Source: a bacterium
Lineage (GTDB): Bacteria; B130-G9
Assembly: GCA_035527515.1 (NCBI GenBank)
Contig: DATLAJ010000112.1
Coordinates: forward strand, 1-22,551
Direction: 5' to 3'
DNA: 22,551 bases
Shown here one piece after another: positions 1 through 6,720 of the stretch. Below the pieces are notes generated by a model, which was given only the letters and a program-made list of their open reading frames with translations, had not been told where the DNA came from and made no database searches. Made by a program: the position numbers and the translations under genes. Numbering within the stretch: the stretch's first letter is position 1; every line of letters starts with the position of its first letter.

Positions 1-178
1 GCCGTTTATGAGCGGGATGCTTCCGTCTGGGACGATGATGCCGACTGTGTTGGTGCTCATATACGAGTTCCCAGAGGACTTCGCGACTGGGCAATACACC
101 TGGATGACGGCGATATTCGAGCAGGGCACTTTCAACATGATCACCGACATCTCGAGCGCCTCGTTCACATTTATGTAG
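1..178 (+). CDS. C-terminal end of a secreted/extracellular protein (partial, starts before window)
   Basis: An open frame from base 2 to a TAG at 176-178 encodes 58 residues and has no start, so it is the 3' end of a gene lying to the left. The peptide contains LPSGTMMPT followed by GQYTWMTAIFEQGTFNMI and ends SSASFTFM. It aligns well with the end of the beta-helix protein at 10966-12918, which has LPTGLHFGPS, then GSYLFAAALTEPGQLEFI and SLFPFTI. Both look like the last strands of the same Ig-like or beta-sandwich module that closes many secreted proteins. Function of the whole protein cannot be told. The following gene, ribF, is convergent. Coding status rests on this similarity. Confidence 0.6.
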   Translation, partial: PFMSGMLPSGTMMPTVLVLIYEFPEDFATGQYTWMTAIFEQGTFNMITDISSASFTFM

Positions 179-185
179 TCTCGGC

Positions 186-201
186 GGAGCGCCTTCGCTC
201 C
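186..201. terminator. Short perfect hairpin after the left-edge gene (possible terminator)
   Basis: GGAGCG-CCTT-CGCTCC gives a perfect 6-bp stem with a 4-base loop, 7 bases after the stop codon at 178. There is no T-run after it, so it is at best a weak or factor-assisted terminator. It lies in the gap between two convergent genes. Confidence 0.3.
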
Positions 202-224
202 CTTACGCTGTAAATTGTGCCTTC

Positions 225-306
225 GTAGGGGCGATTCACGAATCGCCCTGGTCTAGTCCGATCGGGGCACCGTAACGGCGAAGGGCGGTTCGTGAACCGC
301 CCCTAC
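225..306. repeat. GTAGGGGC-type double-palindrome element, copy 1
   Basis: The element is bounded by GTAGGGGC on the left and its complement GCCCCTAC on the right. Each arm is itself a near-perfect palindrome: GGGCGATTC-AC-GAATCGCCC at about 229-248 and GGGCGGTTC-GT-GAACCGCCC at 283-302, with a 34-bp centre. The same arms, in swapped order, form the element at 15782-15853, and a diverged relative lies at 6458-6519. It sits between two convergent genes, where it could also act as a bidirectional terminator. No target-site duplication is clear. Confidence 0.75.
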
Positions 307-325
307 ATGGCTGCGCTGTGGGCAC

Positions 326-1285
326 CTACGGGAGCGGAGACACTCCGCCCGGGGCTTTGTGCATGAGGCGGAAGAAATCACGGGCGAAGTCGATGTCGTA
401 ACATATCTGCCTTATGAGTTCTTCCCTTGAGGCGAACCGGTGCTCTGGCCTTATTCTGCTTAGAAAGGCTGTTTTGACGACCTCCCCGTAGAGGTCAGCT
501 CTGTGATCGATTATATGGCTCTCGACCGATGTGGCTTCCGAGAAGAACGTGGGGTGATGTCCGATGTTCGTCACGGAGTTGAGGATTCGTCCACCGATTT
601 GAGACTGTGTTATGTACACTCCGTTCTGAGGCAGAAGCACCTCAACGCCGATGATATTGGCGGTTGGGAAGCCTAGTCCAAGGCCTCTGCCGGCGCATTT
701 AGTAACAGTGCCCGTTATCGAATAGGGACGACCGAGCAGCCTGTTGGCCAGGCCGATGTCCCCGTTGAGGAGGCACTCCCTTATCTTGGTGCTGCTCACG
801 ACGACCCCATCTATCTGCTGAGGTGGGACTCGAAGGATTTCTATGGCAAATTCGGCGCCGACCTTTTTTAGAAAACGGACGTTGCCCTCTTTGTCGCGAC
901 CTAAGGTGTAGCCGGGGCCGATGACGAGGGCTGCTATGTGCAGGCGTTCGTGAAGGATTCTTGTTACGAAATCTCGCGCGCTTGTCTTGGCCAGGGAGTG
1001 GTCGAACTTCAACCTAAAGAGCATCTTGATGCCGCTTTGGGCAATCAGAGCTGCTCTGTCCTTGAGCGTGGTTAGGAGCTTGATGTCAGGATTCTCAAGA
1101 AGCACCTTGAGAGGATGAGGGACAAAAGTGATTGCCCCAGGCAGGGCGCCCAACCTGTTAGCCGTCTCGACTACGGCGCGCAGCAGACCTTGGTGGCCGA
1201 TGTGCACGCCGTCGAAGTTGCCGATTGTAACCACGAGCGGGTCGGCCTGTTTTGGCCAGCGTTCTATTATCTCGAATATCTGCAT
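326..1285 (-). CDS. ribF: Bifunctional riboflavin kinase / FAD synthetase
   Basis: This cytoplasmic enzyme phosphorylates riboflavin to FMN and then adenylylates FMN to FAD. The 319-residue length is normal for RibF. The N-terminal FAD-synthetase domain shows TIGNFDGVHIGHQ at about residues 20-32, the nucleotidyltransferase HxGH motif region, and SSTKIRE near 164-170. The C-terminal flavokinase domain shows GRGLGLGFPTANI near 199-211, NIGHHPTF near 230-237, and the ESHIIDH...DLYG segment. It starts at ATG 1285, one base after the TAA of the VanZ-like gene. AGGGG lies six bases upstream, so it is probably translationally coupled as the last gene of the minus-strand operon. Nothing is missing from the motifs that can be checked by eye. 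Confidence 0.96.
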   Translation of the reverse strand: MQIFEIIERWPKQADPLVVTIGNFDGVHIGHQGLLRAVVETANRLGALPGAITFVPHPLKVLLENPDIKLLTTLKDRAALIAQSGIKMLFRLKFDHSLAKTSARDFVTRILHERLHIAALVIGPGYTLGRDKEGNVRFLKKVGAEFAIEILRVPPQQIDGVVVSSTKIRECLLNGDIGLANRLLGRPYSITGTVTKCAGRGLGLGFPTANIIGVEVLLPQNGVYITQSQIGGRILNSVTNIGHHPTFFSEATSVESHIIDHRADLYGEVVKTAFLSRIRPEHRFASREELIRQICYDIDFARDFFRLMHKAPGGVSPLP

Positions 1286-1286
1286 G

Positions 1287-2474
1287 TTATCCCCTCTGCC
1301 ACTTGGAGACTATGCCCAAAACGAGCAGGACGGTGCAAGCGGCGAACGACACAGCAAGGACATGCCACCGCCTCCAGCCGCGGAAAACCAGGTCATAGTG
1401 GTAGCTGACGAAATGGGAGATGTTGTAGTCTCCGAACTCCTTTCGCATACGCTCCGCTGTCCAGCCGGCCCACTCGCCCAGATCAGCGAACGGGGCGTAA
1501 TATATGCGCCGTATCCTCTCCTCGCAGAAGGCTTCCCAGTGCCGGACCTGTCGCTCGAGCTTGTCCCGCTCCGCTAGGTGCCTAAAAGCCTCGGTCTCGT
1601 AGAAATCCTCCGGCGCCCAGAACCCCCTTATCCTGGCCGAGGCCAGCGACCCGCCTGGGGGCAGCCGTGGGCCAAGTCTCGCATTCTTGCTTCGATTGAG
1701 TAGCTCTTCTTTGGGATAGAGCGAGTAAAACACACCGCACCGTGCGTCCTCGATCCTGTAGCCAATGTGAAAACTCAGGATGAACGCTGCGCTTCCGATT
1801 ACAGCAAGACCCATCAGGGAGAGGACCAGCGCTTTGTGGTCATGTGCGGACCTTGCCGAGAGCACGCGAGGCGAGAAGATGAGCCATACGGCGAGCAGGG
1901 CAAGTGCGGCGACGATGGCGTTGATTTGGACGTCCCGTAGCTCGCCCACGCGGCGCGCTATGTAGCCCTGGATTGCCTCATCGCCGAGGCCAACCAGGCA
2001 CATCACAAGGAACGCCACGATGTAGCTAGCACGGCCTTTGATGGAGGTTGCGACTGCCTTGAGGACAAGCAGAGTTACGAGGGTGAACTGGAACAGGTGC
2101 ACGAACTCGATAATCCGCACACCCTGGGCGGGATTCGTTGCGATCGCCTCGGAGAGGCCGAAGTAGTATAGCGCGACGCAGATGGCGACCTGGGCAGCTT
2201 TTTTGAGGACTAGCCTGACGACTGAAAACTGCCGGTCGGCAGCCGCTCGGTTTGAGCGCGCCCTTTTGAGCTCAAGCCAAACTCCGGAAATGAGCAGTGC
2301 CGCCCCCAGGAGCGCTATTGTTGCCCTAAAGATGATGTCGAAGTAGTCCTGAAGTTGGCTCCTGAGCAGGACCTGCATCTCCCTGACGTAGGGGACTGAG
2401 GCATAGAGCGAAAGCACGGACGCTGCGGCCACGCACCACCACAGCCATGCTCGGTCTCGCGGCGTTGGCGTCAT
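1287..2474 (-). CDS. VanZ-like multispanning membrane protein
   Basis: The protein has 395 residues with several hydrophobic segments: near residues 12-30, 47-67, 92-108, 125-140, 152-166, 185-200, 215-235 and a final one near 372-390. The stretch GLGDEAIQGYIARRVGELRD, followed by VQINAIVAALAL, matches the VanZ-like family signature (DE..Q......R...D...N..G). It differs from the short VanZ proteins by a long soluble insert of about 130 residues between the last two membrane segments, rich in charged and aromatic residues. Function is unknown; VanZ proteins are linked to teicoplanin resistance only in some Gram-positives. It sits between nadC (123-bp gap) and ribF (1-bp gap). GAGAGGA precedes the ATG. 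Confidence 0.75.
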   Translation of the reverse strand: MTPTPRDRAWLWWCVAAASVLSLYASVPYVREMQVLLRSQLQDYFDIIFRATIALLGAALLISGVWLELKRARSNRAAADRQFSVVRLVLKKAAQVAICVALYYFGLSEAIATNPAQGVRIIEFVHLFQFTLVTLLVLKAVATSIKGRASYIVAFLVMCLVGLGDEAIQGYIARRVGELRDVQINAIVAALALLAVWLIFSPRVLSARSAHDHKALVLSLMGLAVIGSAAFILSFHIGYRIEDARCGVFYSLYPKEELLNRSKNARLGPRLPPGGSLASARIRGFWAPEDFYETEAFRHLAERDKLERQVRHWEAFCEERIRRIYYAPFADLGEWAGWTAERMRKEFGDYNISHFVSYHYDLVFRGWRRWHVLAVSFAACTVLLVLGIVSKWQRG

Positions 2475-2519
2475 AAATGGAATCCTCTCACAGGGATGTT
2501 ATTGCCGCTAAACGGTGCT

Positions 2520-2544
2520 CTCGGGCGCTTCGAGACTGCCCGAG
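2520..2544 (-). other. Stem-loop in the nadC-VanZ gap
   Basis: CTCGGGC and GCCCGAG form a perfect 7-bp stem around an 11-base loop, inside the 123-bp gap between nadC and the VanZ-like gene. No T-run follows on either strand. It might be an intra-operon processing or attenuation structure. The evidence is only the inverted repeat. Confidence 0.3.
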
Positions 2545-2597
2545 GTTTGCCTCTTCACGGGCGACTTGCGAGATACAGGATAACGATCAGGCATGAG

Positions 2598-3428
2598 CTA
2601 GGGCCGCACGAAATCTACCGAGATATCGCAGGCCGGCGCCGAGTGGGTCAGGCACCCCACCGATATGAGGTCAACACCTGTCTTTGCTACCTCAAGGACG
2701 TTATCAAGCGAGATGCCGCCCGAGGCCTCAACCACCGCACGGCCATCGACTAGCTTGACCGCGGCGGCAATCATATCAGGTGGCATGTTGTCCAACATCA
2801 CCACATCCGCACCCGCCCCGAGCGCCTCCCGGACTCCGTCCAAGGTCTCAACTTCTACCTCGATCTTGAGCAGGTGATGCGCCCCGCGCCTCGCTAGTTG
2901 GATGGCCTGAGAGATGGAGCCAACGGCGGCGATGTGGTTGTCCTTGATGAGCACGCCATCTGCGAGCGACATCCTGTGATTGGCGCCGCCGCCGTCAACG
3001 ACGGCCTGTTTCTGAAGCGCTCTGATGCCGGGCAGCGTTTTTCTTGTATCGACGATCTTGGCGGACGTGCCCTTGATGGCGTTGCAGAAGTTTTGGGTGA
3101 GCGTCGCGACGCCACAGAGTTGCTGAAGCAGGTTTAGAGCGACCCTCTCGCCGGCCAGAATACTCCTTGCAGGGCCTAGAACGTTGGCGATGACATCACC
3201 GGCCAGAACCTCGGCCCCGTCGTCAACCTTCAATTGGGCAGAGACAGCCGGGTCAATCATCTCAAAGACTCGCAAGGCCGCCGAGGACCCTGAAACAACT
3301 AGCCTCTGCCGCGCGGTTATCCTCGCCTTGACGCGAAGTGTGGGTGGAACGACGGCCTTGCTTGTTACGTCGTTGAGGCTCGCGTCCTCCTCGAGCGCGA
3401 GCGCTATTATCTTGTCAACTGGATTCAT
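2598..3428 (-). CDS. nadC: Nicotinate-nucleotide pyrophosphorylase (quinolinate phosphoribosyltransferase)
   Basis: NadC converts quinolinate and PRPP to nicotinate mononucleotide, CO2 and PPi in de novo NAD synthesis. I place the start at ATG 3428 (MNPVDKII...), giving 276 residues, the usual size. GAGGAG lies 11 bases upstream, and homologues start just before the ALEEDASLNDVTS segment. A longer open frame upstream to 3506 would duplicate CinA coding sequence and is unlikely. Hallmarks are TRKTLPG at 128-134, GGGANHR at 146-152 and IKDNH at 161-165, with the terminal SVGCLTHSAPACDIS strand. The start overlaps the end of the CinA-domain gene by 14 bases, implying coupled translation. Confidence 0.95.
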   Translation of the reverse strand: MNPVDKIIALALEEDASLNDVTSKAVVPPTLRVKARITARQRLVVSGSSAALRVFEMIDPAVSAQLKVDDGAEVLAGDVIANVLGPARSILAGERVALNLLQQLCGVATLTQNFCNAIKGTSAKIVDTRKTLPGIRALQKQAVVDGGGANHRMSLADGVLIKDNHIAAVGSISQAIQLARRGAHHLLKIEVEVETLDGVREALGAGADVVMLDNMPPDMIAAAVKLVDGRAVVEASGGISLDNVLEVAKTGVDLISVGCLTHSAPACDISVDFVRP

Positions 3429-4164
3429 GGATATGTTTGCTCCTCTGTAATTGGCCAAGCTGTGCTTCGAGCTGGCCTGCGACTTCCTCAACCGCATCGC
3501 TGTCAAAGCCCGACACGACTATCGTAACCGTCCACCGGCCGTCGTCGTGCAGCGTCGGGTAGGAACCGACTGAGACGCCGGGACGGTCGGCCAGCGAATA
3601 CAGGATGTGTGCGAACTCTGACTCGGGAAGATTCGCGGGAATCTCTCTCTCATAGACCACACACTTCTCTAGCAGCGGGACAATTTGCTCGAACAACACT
3701 CGCACTAGCTGGGGCACGCCCGGGAATACAAAGACGTTCTCAAGCCTGAAACCGGGCGCTGCCAAGGTTAGGTTTGGTATTAGCTGTGAGCCTTCCGGAA
3801 GCCGCGCCATCTCAAGCTTGTACTCGTTGATTGCCCCCTCGCACCGCTCCCTTATGGCCCGCTCAGCCTCTCGGTCGGGGACGAGCTTTCGAGCAAATGC
3901 TGTGGCCATCGCCTGCCTGGTAACATCGTCAGGAGTGGGACCTATCCCACCCGCAACAACCACGTAGTCATGTCTCGGCGCCAAGCTCTGAACCGCGCGA
4001 ACTATCTCCTCCTCAACGTCCGGAATCGTAACGATACTCTTGACGCAGATACCCATTTGATAAAACCGCCTCGCAATCCAGTGCGAGTTGGTGTCCGCTG
4101 TCCGACCGCAGAGTATCTCGTTCCCAACGATTATGATCGAGGCGCTCTTGCCCTCGGAGGTCAT
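3415..4164 (-). CDS. CinA N-terminal-domain protein (COG1058, molybdopterin-binding-like fold)
   Basis: The 249 residues correspond to the N-terminal MoaB/MogA-like domain of CinA, with IIIVGNEILCGRTADTNSHW at 10-29 and VVVAGGIGPTPDDVTRQA at about 69-86. VFPGVPQLVRVLFE follows the usual spacing. The C-terminal PncC nicotinamide-nucleotide deamidase domain of full CinA is absent, as is common for stand-alone COG1058 proteins. Some CinA N-domains are reported to act as ADP-ribose pyrophosphatases, so the tight link to nadC suggests a role in nicotinamide-nucleotide salvage or clean-up; that is inference. Its ATG overlaps the wzt stop (ATGA, 4161-4164), and its 3' end overlaps nadC. Confidence 0.85.
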   Translation of the reverse strand: MTSEGKSASIIIVGNEILCGRTADTNSHWIARRFYQMGICVKSIVTIPDVEEEIVRAVQSLAPRHDYVVVAGGIGPTPDDVTRQAMATAFARKLVPDREAERAIRERCEGAINEYKLEMARLPEGSQLIPNLTLAAPGFRLENVFVFPGVPQLVRVLFEQIVPLLEKCVVYEREIPANLPESEFAHILYSLADRPGVSVGSYPTLHDDGRWTVTIVVSGFDSDAVEEVAGQLEAQLGQLQRSKHIHESS

Positions 4165-5504
4165 TTGCTGGGCTCATCCGGCGTTGGAACGTCAACTATC
4201 CACTCATGTTCAGGCCTGAAAAGACCCATCTCTGGCCGGTCTGACCTGACCGCGAACGTGAAGAGACGGTTGAGATAGTCGTATGGGTGGTCGTTTTCTG
4301 CGTGAGCGGCGACATCGAGATAGTATGATGCAGAGAGGAGCGAAAGAGAATTAAGTTTCATGGCAATCTTGCCCTTCCCATCGACACTCTCAACGCTGAC
4401 GCCATCAATCATGGTGTTTGTCCCGTAGCACCACACCCCATCCGTCCTGAATATGCCGATGCCGAAGACGGGCCTGTCTATCCGCTTTCGCGACTCGAAT
4501 GCGATCTCGATGAAGACGGTCTCGCCGCAGGCAAAGACGTACCGCTCTTCGCCATCCTGATTTCGCATCACGACGGAGGTTATCTCAATCTCGCGCGTGC
4601 CCCACCTCTTCGCCGGCTGCACTGGCTTTGCTGGGGCAACCGCCTTGTAGGGGAGCTTCTCGCCCGGCGGCGCCGTTCGTCTCTCACTCTTGGTGGCGGC
4701 CATCGTCTCGAGGCTCATCTTGTGCTGCTCGGCATAACGCTTCAGCTCGCCGTGGGTTACCTCCTGCATATACTTGCCTATGACATGCTCAGCCTCCCCG
4801 TACTCCATCAACGCCCCATGGTGCAACCACGCAACCTCCTCGCACAGGCGCCTTATCGCGCCCAAATCGTGCGAAACCATTACGATCGTCTTGCCTCGGC
4901 GCTTGTAGTCGTAGAGTTTCTCGTAGCACTTCTGTGCAAATACCGCATCGCCCACCGCAAGGACCTCGTCTATCAGCAGTATGTCGGGGTCCACGTTGAC
5001 CGCAATCGAGAACCCAAGCCGCATGAACATCCCGCTGGAATATGTCTTGACGGGATAGTCGATGAACTCCTCAAGCTCGGCGAACCGGACTATCTCGTCG
5101 AATCGCTCACGTATTTGGCGTTTGGGCAGGCCCAGGATGGCGCCGTTGATATAGATGTTCTCCCGGCCGCTTATCTCGGGGTGGAAGCCCGCACCGACCT
5201 CAAGGAGCGTCGAGACTTTCCCAGAGACGACGACCGAGCCGCTGGTGGGTTTTGTTATGCCCGCAATCACGCGGAGCAGAGTGCTCTTGCCCGAGGCGTT
5301 CAGGCCGATTATGCCGGCCGTTACGCCTGGGGCAACCGACAAGGAGACATCCTTGAGGGCGACAATGAACTTGGTCGTTGCGGGCATCTTGGGCCTCCGC
5401 CACAGGTCTCGCACCATTGCTCCCTTGAGAGTCTTAAGCTGCCTCAGCCGCGCGAATCGCCTGAATAGCTTGGACACATGCGTTAGCTCAACGGCAGGTT
5501 GCAT
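4161..5504 (-). CDS. wzt: Polysaccharide ABC exporter ATPase with C-terminal glycan-binding-type domain (Wzt)
   Basis: This is the cytoplasmic ATPase of an ABC exporter for lipid-linked surface polysaccharide. Walker A is GLNASGKST near 68-76. The signature loop is the YSSGM variant near 156-160, typical of Wzt/TagH proteins. Walker B is DILLIDE near 175-181 and the H-loop is VSHD near 211-214. After a linker near 255-295, residues about 296-445 form a Wzt_C-type beta-sandwich (REIEITSVVMRNQDG..., FGIGIFRTDG, YGTNT). In O9a-type systems this domain binds the finished, end-modified glycan. The frame allows GTG 5507 or ATG 5504; I chose ATG because AGGAGG lies four bases before it and would be only one base before GTG. 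The wzm stop overlaps as TGATG. Confidence 0.92.
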   Translation of the reverse strand: MQPAVELTHVSKLFRRFARLRQLKTLKGAMVRDLWRRPKMPATTKFIVALKDVSLSVAPGVTAGIIGLNASGKSTLLRVIAGITKPTSGSVVVSGKVSTLLEVGAGFHPEISGRENIYINGAILGLPKRQIRERFDEIVRFAELEEFIDYPVKTYSSGMFMRLGFSIAVNVDPDILLIDEVLAVGDAVFAQKCYEKLYDYKRRGKTIVMVSHDLGAIRRLCEEVAWLHHGALMEYGEAEHVIGKYMQEVTHGELKRYAEQHKMSLETMAATKSERRTAPPGEKLPYKAVAPAKPVQPAKRWGTREIEITSVVMRNQDGEERYVFACGETVFIEIAFESRKRIDRPVFGIGIFRTDGVWCYGTNTMIDGVSVESVDGKGKIAMKLNSLSLLSASYYLDVAAHAENDHPYDYLNRLFTFAVRSDRPEMGLFRPEHEWIVDVPTPDEPSK

Positions 5505-6349
5505 CACACCTCCTCGGCAAACGAATCGCGGAACTTGTCAAACACAAGATAGCCGAGATAGAGCACAACAATCGCAGCGCCCAGCATCGCCATTAGCAGC
5601 GTGAAACTAGGCGCGATTCGGCATAGGAATATCTTGTGATGAGCGACTATCAAGTAGGCTACCGGATTGTAATCAACCGCTAGATGCTTAAGGATCGCGG
5701 GAATCTTGGTCGAGCTCAGCTGCGTCACCGGGTAGATAATCGGCGAGCCGAAGAACCACAGCGTCGTCAGGTTGAGCACGATGTGCTGGATATCCCTCAG
5801 GTGAACCGTGAGCGCGGAGAGGCCGAGCGCAAGGCCGTAAGTGAATACAAGCTGGATGATCATTACGAGGATGAATGATGCGACGAGCCAGGCGGGGTTT
5901 GAGGGGGCAGAATCGGCTAGTGCAGAGCCCAGAATCTGTTCCGGTTTTGGGGCGCCATAGATCACCACGAAAGGGATGAGTACGGCGAGACTCAACAGGT
6001 AGTGAACGAGATTCGTAAATACGGAGACAAGCGGCAGGACCTCGGCGGGAAACATGACCTTCTTGATGAGGTTGCCTCCCGAGACGATCGACAGTGTCGC
6101 ATCGTTAATGGAGCTGGAGAACCATATCCAGGGCAGAAGCCCCGAGAGTAGGAACGACGCGTATTTCGGCATTCCAAATCGCAAGAAGACCATGAAGACG
6201 GTCGCATAGACGGCCATGAGAAGGAGGGGATTTATGAAGGACCATAGCAATCCAAGCAGGGAGCTTCGATACCTTGCCTTCAGCTCCCTCGACACGAGAG
6301 CCTGGACGAGCGCCCTGTGCCTGTAAATGCTCACGATGCTGTCTATCAT
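5504..6349 (-). CDS. wzm: Polysaccharide ABC exporter permease (Wzm, ABC-2 family)
   Basis: This 281-residue inner-membrane permease has the family's N-terminal amphipathic segment and LVSRELKARYRSSLLGLLWS motif region, NPLLLMAVYATVFMVFLRF, and about six membrane spans. SGLLPWIWFSSSINDAT and the NLIKKVMFPAEVLPL segment are characteristic of Wzm/TagG-like proteins. Together with wzt it should flip an undecaprenyl-linked glycan to the periplasm. It is the first gene of the minus-strand block, and the ligase-like gene at 6721 diverges from it. The ATG at 6349 has GGGGAAG seven bases upstream. Confidence 0.93.
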   Translation of the reverse strand: MIDSIVSIYRHRALVQALVSRELKARYRSSLLGLLWSFINPLLLMAVYATVFMVFLRFGMPKYASFLLSGLLPWIWFSSSINDATLSIVSGGNLIKKVMFPAEVLPLVSVFTNLVHYLLSLAVLIPFVVIYGAPKPEQILGSALADSAPSNPAWLVASFILVMIIQLVFTYGLALGLSALTVHLRDIQHIVLNLTTLWFFGSPIIYPVTQLSSTKIPAILKHLAVDYNPVAYLIVAHHKIFLCRIAPSFTLLMAMLGAAIVVLYLGYLVFDKFRDSFAEEV

Positions 6350-6457
6350 TCCTGTGCTTCCCCAATGAGGCTCATATACTTAATCGGCGATTGTATAGTG
6401 CTCGAATTGCCCGGCAGTGTAAAGCAGGCGAACGCAAGGTCGCGGGGTATGCCACAT

Positions 6458-6519
6458 GTAGGGGCAGGCCTTGTGTCTGCCCGAGTATATAGATGGGCGG
6501 AGACAAGCCCCGCCCCTAC
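6458..6519. repeat. GTAGGGGC-type inverted-repeat element, copy 2 (diverged core)
   Basis: The arms, about 25 bp each, start GTAGGGGCAGGCCTTGTGTC and end with the near-complement reading GGGCGGAGACAAGCCCC then GCCCCTAC. The centre is AT-rich (TATATAGAT). The ends match the elements at 225-306 and 15782-15853, but the core is different. The arms have a few mismatches, so it is a degenerate copy or another subfamily. Confidence 0.7.
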
Positions 6520-6615
6520 ACAACCTCAGACCCGACTTATTGGACAGCCTCCTTAAATTGAGGCGCTGGTTTGACGAGGCGGACAGACTGTTGCTAGATA
6601 AGGGGTATTGTCGTA

Positions 6616-6665
6616 GCGTTACGTCATACAAAAACCCTTTCGGGGATGGGCACACTGCGTAACGC
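6616..6665. other. Stem-loop upstream of the ligase-like gene
   Basis: GCGTTACG (6616-6623) and CGTAACGC (6658-6665) form a perfect 8-bp stem. Inside lies a smaller CCC-TTTC-GGGG hairpin. A run of seven T begins nine bases after the stem on the plus strand. It could be a leader attenuator or terminator, or part of another palindromic repeat. It lies 55 bp before the ATG at 6721. Confidence 0.35.
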
Positions 6666-6720
6666 ATTGTGAGCTTTTTTTGGATGTGGACTTAGTGGTC
6701 AAGGCGAGAGCTGTGAGGAG

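Larger units (their letters stand above)
6350..6720. other. Divergent intergenic region between wzm and the ligase-like gene
   Basis: This 371-bp non-coding stretch should contain promoters for both directions, but I see no convincing -35/-10 pair on either strand. It holds a palindromic GTAGGGGC-type element (6458-6519), an 8-bp inverted repeat (6616-6665) and a run of seven T at 6675-6681. Short open frames here overlap the palindromes and resemble no protein. Confidence 0.6.

Noticed and set aside
3429-3506. N-terminal extension of nadC by 26 residues
   Set aside because: The extra residues are translated from the cinA-domain 3' end in another frame; the ATG at 3428 has GAGGAG upstream and fits the family length.
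4722-5468. 248-codon open frame on the plus strand
   Set aside because: It is fully antisense to wzt, whose Walker and signature motifs are clear; the translated product resembles nothing and has the composition of a shadow frame.
6616-6681. Strong intrinsic terminator before the ligase-like gene
   Set aside because: The T-run starts nine bases after the stem and no plus-strand gene precedes it, so I list it only as a stem-loop.
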